From contig FR898462.1 of the NCBI GenBank assembly GCA_000437515.1, positions 1 through 18,028 of the forward strand: a DNA stretch of 18,028 nt. Reading direction: 5' to 3'. Below are positions 1-6,036 of the stretch, piece after piece. Source of the DNA: Acidiphilium sp. CAG:727. GTDB taxonomy: Bacteria; Bacillota; Clostridia; Christensenellales; Borkfalkiaceae. Numbering within the stretch: position 1 is the first letter of the stretch; the number at the start of each line of letters is the position of its first letter. The notes beneath the pieces were generated by a model that saw nothing but the letters and a program-made list of their open reading frames with translations, was not told where the DNA came from and ran no database searches. The translations under genes and the position numbers were made by a program.

Positions 1-416
1 TCGTCAGCGGCGATATTGCGTCCGCTATTGCTGGGTCAAGCGCGATTCAGCCCGTATTCAAGGCCGTCGTACGAAACGGAATAAGGCTCGTAGACGGGGC
101 GTTCGTTAATTCGGTACCTGCCGACGTGGTTAAAAACCTCGGCGCTGATTACGTCGTATCGATAAATTTAAGCAGAGGGATAAGCGATAATTCGCATATC
201 AAGCGTTTTCTCGACGGAATGTATCCCGAAAACGGCGTGCCCGTAATGATAAGAAACAGAGCGTGTTACGAATATTCAGACGTCGTGATCGAACCCGAAC
301 TTGGCGAATATCCGGCGTCTTCCATAAATAAATTTTACGAAATATACGCTGCGGGGTATGCTGCGGCGAAAGAGAAAACGGGCGAAATTAAAAAAGCACT
401 CCGTGAAGCGAGATAA
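1..416 (+). CDS. Patatin-like phospholipase, C-terminal part (5' end outside window)
   Basis: Open from the window edge in the frame whose first full codon is at base 3, ending at TAA 414-416. The visible 137 residues match the C-terminal half of bacterial patatin/RssA-like (NTE family) serine hydrolases. A small-residue-rich segment ending in QPVF is followed by LVDGAFVNSVP. The Asp of this DGA motif (codon 93-95) is the family's catalytic dyad Asp, and LGADYVVSINL fits the strand that follows it. The nucleophile motif GXSXG would lie upstream of the window and cannot be checked. The family hydrolyses acyl esters of membrane lipids, but the substrate here is unknown. A 4-base gap to the next gene suggests the start or middle of an operon. 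The family call is firm; the specific function is not. Confidence 0.82.
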   Translation, partial: VSGDIASAIAGSSAIQPVFKAVVRNGIRLVDGAFVNSVPADVVKNLGADYVVSINLSRGISDNSHIKRFLDGMYPENGVPVMIRNRACYEYSDVVIEPELGEYPASSINKFYEIYAAGYAAAKEKTGEIKKALREAR

Positions 417-420
417 TAAG

Positions 421-2508
421 ATGAAAATTTTTCCGAGAGATAATTTATTCGGCGAGTTCGCCGTTCCTCCCGACAGATCTATAACGCACAGGGCTATAAT
501 GATCGGCGCGCTGGCAAAAGGTAAAACGACGATTATCAATCCCTTTATATGTCAGGACACGCAGAGTATGATTTCATGCGTAAAAAAACTCGGCGCGAAG
601 GTATCCGTAAAAAAGGAATACATAGAGATTAAGAGCGCGAAAAAGAACGTTAAAATTCCCAAAATCGATTGCGGGAACAGCGCGACCGCAATGCGTTTCG
701 TGTGTGGGGCGATCGCGGGGCTCGGCGGAGAAACGGTCCTCACGGGGAGTAAGTATCTTTGCCAGAAATCCATGCGCGAAATTAAAGAACCGCTTGAAAA
801 AATGGGCGCGACGGTCGCTCTTACCGATTACGTATCGGCGCCGATACTCGTCGAAAGCGAAGGAGTAAGGTCGATCGATTACGAGATCGAAGACGGGAAT
901 TCGCAGGTCAAATCTTCTATAATCTTCTGCGCTCTTGCCGGCGGCGTAAGAGCGGTAATTCACGAGAAAACCCCGTCGAGAAATCATACCGAAATTCTTC
1001 TCAGAGAAATGGGCGCGGATATCGGCATCGGAAACGACGGTAAAACGATTGATTTTACCGCGAGCGAATTAAACGGTTGTAAGATTTTCGTAAGCAGGGA
1101 TTTTACTTTTGCGACGCACTATCTGGCGCTCGGTCTTTTGCTCGGCAAAGTCGTATGCCACAACGTAAACGTAAATCCCACGAGGATTGCGCTTTTAGAC
1201 GTGCTGAAACGTATGGGCGCGGATATAAGAGTCCACGAGAAAGGCGTTATCAGCGGCGAGAAAGTGGCGGATATAACCGCATATAAGAGTAACCTTCGCG
1301 CAACGCACGTTCTTAAAGAAGAAGCGGCGCGTATTATAGACGAATTGCCGTTATTGGCTTTCCTTATGGGGCTTGCGGAAGGAGAGAGCGTTATATCGGT
1401 AGGGAAACACGACGATGAAAAGAACGCTTGCTATTCGGGCGGAGTGTGCGTAAAAAATTATCTCGACGCAATCGGAGGCGCGGTAAGATCCGTAGGCGGA
1501 AAGTGCAGAAGATTCGTCGGCGGACTTATAATCGGTGGCGTCGATAAATACGTCGGCGGAACCGTAAGATCCGGAGGTTATTCGTTCGTGACCTCCGCGG
1601 GAGCGATTGCGTTAATTGCTTCGGCAGACGGCGGCGAGGTTGAAGAGGACGCGATAGAAGCCGATGCGAATAAGGCGTTTTTCGAAGAACTGAATAAAAA
1701 TACGTTCGCAGTAGTTCGCAAACGAGGAGATCTTACCGACGTTGAACAGTATTATGCCGACGCGCTTAATATGACGGGACTTTTCTCTATGTCGGTTACC
1801 GCTATATATCCGCCCGAAGACAACTATAAAAAACTTATGTCCGAATTGAAAAACTATTCGGGATATTGCGTGTTTCCGCCGTATATCGGCGAATTGTCCA
1901 GAAGATTATATACTTTGCGGGGTTTTGCCAAACTTACTCACAGCGCAAACGTCGTATCTCAGAATTCCGGATATTTTACCGACGGTTTCGCATTCGTCGC
2001 CGCAATGAACAGAATAGGCGAAACGGTGTCCGGCAAGCGTATACTCGTACTCGGTTGCGGCGGGCTCGGGAAAGGTATAGCGACTGCTCTCGTTGCAAAA
2101 GGCGCTAAGGTAAATATATTCGACGTTGACGAAAAACAGGCCGGCGAATACGTAAAGCGCGCCAAGTTGAATGCTTTCGTGCTGCATAAAATCGAGGATA
2201 CTACGAGATACGATTACGTGGTCAACACCGTTTACCGCAGGACTAAAATCAAAGACGGCGACAGAGATTCGGCGGCTTTCGGAAACAGTATCGCCGCAGT
2301 CGACGCAACCGTGCTCGGTACGTTTTCTCCTTTTATACAAGCGGCGAAAGAACATGGAGTAAGAGTAATCGTCAGCGCGGAAGAATTCGCGTTCATGCGC
2401 GCGTATTACGCCGCTTGCGCATATTCGGATAAAGAGGCGCACGAAGAAAAAGCTTTTTCGATGTTTGATATTTATAAAGCGGAGATGAGTCATGACGGAA
2501 CGCGTTGA
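421..2508 (+). CDS. Diverged EPSP synthase (AroA)-shikimate dehydrogenase (AroE) fusion protein
   Basis: 695 residues. Residues 1-427 resemble 3-phosphoshikimate 1-carboxyvinyltransferase (family length about 430): PPDRSITHR at 16-24, GNSATAMR at 85-92, SQVKS at 161-165, RNHTE at 187-191, NPTR at 252-255, IDELP at 306-310 and a K418 matching E. coli Lys411. RxHxE and NxTR are class II EPSPS signatures. Residues 435-695 resemble shikimate dehydrogenase: SANVV at 508-512, FTDGFAF at 519-525, and a Rossmann fold with GCGGLGKG at 545-552 and FDVD at 567-570. Key residues are replaced in both domains. In AroA, E. coli Lys22 is R19, Gly96 is A88 and Arg124 is K116, and the KESDR and HR motifs are absent. 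In AroE the HSxSP and PHK motifs are absent. An in-frame ATG at 358 would add a basic 21-residue tail inside the upstream gene, so 421 is preferred from family alignment. The stop overlaps the next gene by 17 bases. Fold assignment is strong; catalysis of the canonical reactions is doubtful. Confidence 0.85.
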   Translation: MKIFPRDNLFGEFAVPPDRSITHRAIMIGALAKGKTTIINPFICQDTQSMISCVKKLGAKVSVKKEYIEIKSAKKNVKIPKIDCGNSATAMRFVCGAIAGLGGETVLTGSKYLCQKSMREIKEPLEKMGATVALTDYVSAPILVESEGVRSIDYEIEDGNSQVKSSIIFCALAGGVRAVIHEKTPSRNHTEILLREMGADIGIGNDGKTIDFTASELNGCKIFVSRDFTFATHYLALGLLLGKVVCHNVNVNPTRIALLDVLKRMGADIRVHEKGVISGEKVADITAYKSNLRATHVLKEEAARIIDELPLLAFLMGLAEGESVISVGKHDDEKNACYSGGVCVKNYLDAIGGAVRSVGGKCRRFVGGLIIGGVDKYVGGTVRSGGYSFVTSAGAIALIASADGGEVEEDAIEADANKAFFEELNKNTFAVVRKRGDLTDVEQYYADALNMTGLFSMSVTAIYPPEDNYKKLMSELKNYSGYCVFPPYIGELSRRLYTLRGFAKLTHSANVVSQNSGYFTDGFAFVAAMNRIGETVSGKRILVLGCGGLGKGIATALVAKGAKVNIFDVDEKQAGEYVKRAKLNAFVLHKIEDTTRYDYVVNTVYRRTKIKDGDRDSAAFGNSIAAVDATVLGTFSPFIQAAKEHGVRVIVSAEEFAFMRAYYAACAYSDKEAHEEKAFSMFDIYKAEMSHDGTR

Positions 2509-3388
2509 CGCAAGAAAAAAAATAACGCCTTCGATTTCGGGGACGTATTTTTCTGTTCTCGTTTTTTGTTCGCTTGCAGTAAGCGTAATATTTTCTTTAA
2601 TCGTACAATATTGCGGTCTTAAAAAAGACGGTTACGCGTATATGATACTTTCGTATACGTTAAATCCGTTGTCGACGATGATAATTACGGTCGTTTTTAT
2701 AACTTGTCTTAAACTCGACGTAAGGCAATCGTTAAAAATTAAAAACGCCAAAGCAAAATATTATTTACTCGCTTTGCTCGCTCTGGCGGGTTGCTATATA
2801 GGGTTGTCGAGCGTAAACGGATATTTCAACGAATTTATTCAGAGGATTTCGGGAAAAGAGCCGCAAATTCCGCAAATATTGCCGTTTTCGCCGTTAAATT
2901 ATTTCATTACCGTTTTTACGGTATGCGTTTTGCCCGCGATAGCCGAAGAGGCGGCGTTCAGAGGTATGATCGTCGGCGGACTCGACGGTTATAATCCGTT
3001 AATTTCCGCCGCTGTCACAGGTTTTGTTTTTTCGCTTTTTCACATGAATCCGGCCCAGACTCCTTATCAGTTTATTACGGGATTTGCTTTTTCTCTTTTA
3101 TCGATTTGTTCGGAATCGTTGTATCCGACGCTTATAATTCATTTTCTGAACAACTTTATCACCGTGAATCTGTATTATTTCGGCGCGGGTTTTTCCGTCC
3201 CGCAACCGGTATCGATTCTGATGACGATAATCGGCGTTACGGCGTTCGCGGCGTTTGTCGTCATCACGGTATTCGACTGCAAAAGGAAAGAAAACGGTTA
3301 CGATACGAAACAGGTGAAAATTCCGATTAAATTTGCATTACCGGGCATTGTAACGTGCGCCGTCGTATGGATTGTGAGCCTGATATGA
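2492..3388 (+). CDS. CPBP-family intramembrane metalloprotease (CAAX protease/Rce1-like)
   Basis: 298-residue polytopic membrane protein with about eight hydrophobic segments. It carries the three family motifs in order: EEAAFR at residues 152-157 (EExxxR), FSLFH at 180-184 (FxxxH) and HFLNN at 217-221 (HxxxN). These residues form the active site in the Rce1/CPBP family. Bacterial members include CAAX-like proteases and bacteriocin self-immunity proteins, and no bacteriocin gene is visible beside this one. Start ATG 2492 lies inside the end of the preceding gene, with GGAG just upstream at 2482-2485. The stop overlaps the rlmH start in an ATGA, so it is probably translationally coupled at both ends. 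The substrate cannot be inferred. Confidence 0.9.
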   Translation: MTERVDARKKITPSISGTYFSVLVFCSLAVSVIFSLIVQYCGLKKDGYAYMILSYTLNPLSTMIITVVFITCLKLDVRQSLKIKNAKAKYYLLALLALAGCYIGLSSVNGYFNEFIQRISGKEPQIPQILPFSPLNYFITVFTVCVLPAIAEEAAFRGMIVGGLDGYNPLISAAVTGFVFSLFHMNPAQTPYQFITGFAFSLLSICSESLYPTLIIHFLNNFITVNLYYFGAGFSVPQPVSILMTIIGVTAFAAFVVITVFDCKRKENGYDTKQVKIPIKFALPGIVTCAVVWIVSLI

Positions 3389-3858
3389 TAAAAATAAGAC
3401 TCGTTGCCGTAGGTAAAGTAAAAGAAGAATATTATCGGAACGCTATCGACGAATATGCGAAGCGGCTCGGAGCGTTTTGCAAATTCGAGATAATCGAACT
3501 TAAAGAGGAAAATTTCAAAACCGCAGACGCAGCCGCGACAGATAAAATTCTGAGCGTAGAGGGCGGACGTATAAAAGACGCGTTAAGGGGGTACCCGATA
3601 GCGTTCGCAGTGGAAGGTAAAGAATTATCGTCCGAAAAATTTGCCGAAAAAATTAAATACCTCGTTGATTCGGGAGTGGGTGAAATAACGTTCGTAATAG
3701 GCGGATCTTACGGAATAAAGCAGGAAGTTAAGTCGCTTTGTAAAGAAAAAATATCGTTTTCTCAAATGACTTTTCCGCACACGCTGACGAGAGTTATCGC
3801 GTGCGAACAAATTTACAGGGCGTTTACGATAATAAACGGAAAGGAATATCATAAATGA
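3385..3858 (+). CDS. rlmH: 23S rRNA (pseudouridine1915-N3)-methyltransferase RlmH
   Basis: 157 residues, close to the usual 155-160. A SPOUT-fold enzyme that uses S-adenosylmethionine to methylate pseudouridine 1915 in helix 69 of 23S rRNA on the assembled ribosome. The glycine-rich cofactor loop FVIGGSYG is at 103-110. The C-terminal knot signature runs from SQMTFPHTLTR (126-136) through EQIYRAF (141-147) to YHK at the extreme C-terminus, as in the family. An in-frame ATG at 3355 would add ten residues not found in homologues. ATG 3385 overlaps the preceding stop as ATGA, and the sequence MIKIRLVAVGK is the normal family start. It overlaps tadA by 4 bases at its end, giving a run of coupled genes. 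Confidence 0.96.
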   Translation: MIKIRLVAVGKVKEEYYRNAIDEYAKRLGAFCKFEIIELKEENFKTADAAATDKILSVEGGRIKDALRGYPIAFAVEGKELSSEKFAEKIKYLVDSGVGEITFVIGGSYGIKQEVKSLCKEKISFSQMTFPHTLTRVIACEQIYRAFTIINGKEYHK

Positions 3859-4337
3859 CCGAAGCCGAAAAATTTATGAAAATCGCTCTGAAAGAAGCGA
3901 AAAAAGCCGAACTTAAAGAGGAAGTCCCCATAGGTTGCGTAATAACCCTCGGCGGAAAAGTTTTTGCGAAAGCGCATAATTTAAGGCAAACGAAAAGACT
4001 TGCAACCGCTCACGCCGAAATCCTCGCTATAGAAAAGGCGTGCCGAAAACTCGGCGACTGGCGACTCGACGATGCGGATATGTACGTGACGCTGGAGCCG
4101 TGCGCCATGTGCGCGGGGGCGATAGCGAATGCGAGAATAAAAAAAGTTTATTTCGGGGCGTACGAAAAAAAGGGCGGAGGAGCGGTAAGTAAATTCAATA
4201 TACTTTCCGAAAGCGGGCTTAATCATGTTACCGACTGCGAAGGCGGGGTGCTCGAAGAGCAATGTTCGTCGCTTCTCAAAGATTTTTTCAGATCCCGCCG
4301 TAACGGTTGTCCTAAAAATTCAGACAATTTGCAATAA
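3855..4337 (+). CDS. tadA: tRNA-specific adenosine deaminase TadA
   Basis: 160 residues. Deaminates adenosine 34 to inosine in the anticodon of tRNA-Arg(ACG), allowing decoding of CGU/CGC/CGA. The zinc-dependent cytidine deaminase-like fold is shown by HAE at 53-55 (zinc ligand His53 and proton-shuttle Glu55) and EPCAMC at 81-86 (zinc ligands Cys83 and Cys86). The start overlaps rlmH by 4 bases. In many Bacillota the SRP RNA gene and dnaX follow tadA. Neither is present here, and the next gene is prs behind its own promoter. No terminator is obvious in the 98 bases after the stop. Confidence 0.96.
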   Translation: MTEAEKFMKIALKEAKKAELKEEVPIGCVITLGGKVFAKAHNLRQTKRLATAHAEILAIEKACRKLGDWRLDDADMYVTLEPCAMCAGAIANARIKKVYFGAYEKKGGGAVSKFNILSESGLNHVTDCEGGVLEEQCSSLLKDFFRSRRNGCPKNSDNLQ

Positions 4338-4362
4338 AAAATTTATATCGGCTGCAAAACGC

Positions 4363-4391
4363 TTGATTTAATCGGACAAGACTTATATAAT
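4363..4391 (+). promoter_or_regulatory. Sigma-A type promoter for prs
   Basis: TTGATT at 4363-4368 and a perfect TATAAT at 4386-4391, separated by 17 bases. A transcript would start near 4398 and give a leader of about 38 bases before the prs ATG. The leader ends in GGAGG at 4426-4430, five bases before the start codon. Confidence 0.85.
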
Positions 4392-4406
4392 TAAGAAGTT
4401 AATTAG

Positions 4407-4420
4407 GCTACTAACGTAGC
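4407..4420 (+). other. Short hairpin in the prs leader
   Basis: GCTAC (4407-4411) and GTAGC (4416-4420) form a 5-bp stem with a 4-base loop between the transcription start and the Shine-Dalgarno sequence. There is no U-tract, so it is not a terminator. It could be a 5' stabilising stem or chance. Confidence 0.35.
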
Positions 4421-4435
4421 AATGCGGAGGAAGCA

Positions 4436-5386
4436 ATGATCACACATAGCACAGAGATAAAACTTTTCGCGGGTAATTCGAACAGGGCGTTGGCCGAAGC
4501 GATTGCCAAAGAACTTAAAATTTCGCTCAGCGACGTCGAAGTAGGACATTTTTCCGACGGCGAAACCAGCGTTCATTTAAGTGAAACCGTCCGTGGCAGA
4601 GACGTTTTCATAATTCAGTCCACCTGTTCGCCCGTAAACGAAAACCTTATGGAATTACTCATAATGATCGACGCCGCCCGTCGCGCGTCGGCGGGAAGAA
4701 TAACCGCGGTTATTCCTTATTTCGGATACGCAAGACAAGACAGAAAGGCTCGTTCGCGCGATCCCATCACCGCCAAACTCGTTGCGGACATCATTACTTC
4801 CGCAGGCGCGGACAGGGTCCTTACAATGGATCTTCACGCCGCCCAGATTCAAGGATTTTTCGATATTCCCGTAGACCACCTTTTAGGCGGGCCGATCCTG
4901 TATAAACACTTCAAAAAAATGGTCGATGACGATTTTATGGTCGTTTCTCCCGACGTCGGCTCCGTTTCAAGAGCGAGAAACGTTGCGACTAAATTGAATT
5001 GCCCTATGGCGATAGTGGATAAGAGAAGACCGAAAGCAAATCAAATCGAAGTTATGAACGTAATCGGCGACGTGAAAGGCAAGAGATGCCTTATAGTCGA
5101 CGATATGATCGATACCGCAGGAACTATATGTCAGGGCGCGGAGGCGCTTTTCAACAACGGCGCGAAAGAAATCTACGCTTGCTGTTCTCACGCGGTATTG
5201 AGCGGTCCCGCGATCGAGCGCATAAAGGCGTCGCATATCTCCAAACTCGTCGTACTCGACACGATTCCGCTTCCCGAAGAGAAGAAAATCGATAAAATAT
5301 CCGTTTTATCCGTTGCAAAACTCTTCGCTACCGCAATCGAAAATATTTATCTCGACAAGAAGATGTCCGAGATATACGACGACTAA
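4436..5386 (+). CDS. prs: Ribose-phosphate pyrophosphokinase (PRPP synthase)
   Basis: 316 residues, the normal length for class I enzymes. Transfers pyrophosphate from ATP to ribose 5-phosphate to give PRPP, the precursor for purines, pyrimidines, histidine, tryptophan and NAD. Visible motifs are SDGET at 40-44, YFGYARQDRK at 95-104 with the flexible-loop RSRDP at 106-110, metal/ATP-binding DLHAAQIQGFF at 132-142, the catalytic loop KRRPK at 196-200, and the PRPP-binding loop VDDMIDTAGT at 221-230. Start ATG 4436 has an ideal GGAGG. It has a strong promoter of its own and a hairpin terminator behind it. In Bacillus, prs is followed by ctc, pth and mfd; here ctc is missing but pth and mfd follow. 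Confidence 0.97.
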   Translation: MITHSTEIKLFAGNSNRALAEAIAKELKISLSDVEVGHFSDGETSVHLSETVRGRDVFIIQSTCSPVNENLMELLIMIDAARRASAGRITAVIPYFGYARQDRKARSRDPITAKLVADIITSAGADRVLTMDLHAAQIQGFFDIPVDHLLGGPILYKHFKKMVDDDFMVVSPDVGSVSRARNVATKLNCPMAIVDKRRPKANQIEVMNVIGDVKGKRCLIVDDMIDTAGTICQGAEALFNNGAKEIYACCSHAVLSGPAIERIKASHISKLVVLDTIPLPEEKKIDKISVLSVAKLFATAIENIYLDKKMSEIYDD

Positions 5387-5402
5387 TCTGTATGATAATA
5401 AC

Positions 5403-5432
5403 AAGACCGCGGAGGCACGCCTCCGCGGTCTT
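5403..5432 (+). terminator. Hairpin terminator after prs
   Basis: A perfect 13-bp GC-rich inverted repeat, 5403-5415 with 5420-5432, and a 4-base loop. The 3' side ends in TCTT followed by ATAAAC, so the U-tract is poor and some read-through into pth is likely. No separate pth promoter was found in the remaining 28 bases. Confidence 0.65.
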
Positions 5433-5460
5433 ATAAACGAAAAAACACGGAGCGCGAATT

Positions 5461-6036
5461 ATGTATATCGTAGCAGGGCTCGGTAATCCCGGAGCCGAAT
5501 ATTCCCGGAATTTACACAATCTCGGATTTATGACGATAGATAAACTTGCCGAAAAGTACGGCGTAAAATTCGAAAAGAGCGGCTTTTCCGCCAAATATTC
5601 GATTATTAACGTCAACGGCGTAAAGGTTATGTTTATCAAGCCGCAGACTTTTATGAATTTAAGCGGCGTGGCGCTCAGGGCAGCCGCTTCGTATTATAAA
5701 GTTCCGACAGGGAATATAATCGTCGCTTACGACGACGTCGATATTCCGATCGGATCCGTCAGAATACGCCAAAGCGGTTCGGCGGGTACTCACAACGGGA
5801 TGAGAAGTATAGTAAGCGAACTCGGTTCTACGGAGTTTCCGCGCGTCAGAATCGGAATAAAGCCCGACAGACACGTCGAGTTGATAAATTACGTTTTGTC
5901 CGACGTACGCGCCGAAGACGCTTCGGATTTTGATTCGGCGATTACCGCCGCGGCAGACGCTATCGACGAATTTATAAAAGGGGTTCCCGTCGAAAAAATA
6001 ATGTGCAGTCACAACGTTACCAAAAAAAATGCTTAA
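5461..6036 (+). CDS. pth: Peptidyl-tRNA hydrolase
   Basis: 191 residues. Cleaves the ester bond of peptidyl-tRNAs that drop off the ribosome, recycling tRNA. GLGNPG is at 6-11, catalytic His19 with Asn20 in NLHN, KPQTFMNLSG at about 60-69, YDDVDIPIG at about 89-97 and GSAGTHNGMRS at about 105-115. Two positions differ from the usual family pattern: TRHN is NLHN, and the common GGHNG is GTHNG. The catalytic His and the tRNA-contacting Asn residues are present, so activity is expected. ATG 5461 is preceded by a GGAG. The end overlaps mfd by 8 bases. Confidence 0.95.
   Translation: MYIVAGLGNPGAEYSRNLHNLGFMTIDKLAEKYGVKFEKSGFSAKYSIINVNGVKVMFIKPQTFMNLSGVALRAAASYYKVPTGNIIVAYDDVDIPIGSVRIRQSGSAGTHNGMRSIVSELGSTEFPRVRIGIKPDRHVELINYVLSDVRAEDASDFDSAITAAADAIDEFIKGVPVEKIMCSHNVTKKNA

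Noticed and set aside
358..420. In-frame upstream ATG that would extend the AroA-AroE fusion by 21 residues
   Set aside because: The added tail is basic, lies inside the patatin gene's last codons and has no EPSPS counterpart; family alignment starts at 421.
685..708. Reading the AroA domain as a glyphosate-tolerant class II EPSPS because of Ala at the Gly96 position
   Set aside because: The PEP-binding arginines and catalytic Glu/His appear absent, so a tolerance phenotype cannot be inferred from this one residue.
4338..4435. SRP RNA gene, often found after tadA
   Set aside because: The spacer is only 98 bases, holds the prs promoter and leader, and lacks the SRP Alu/S-domain sequence features.
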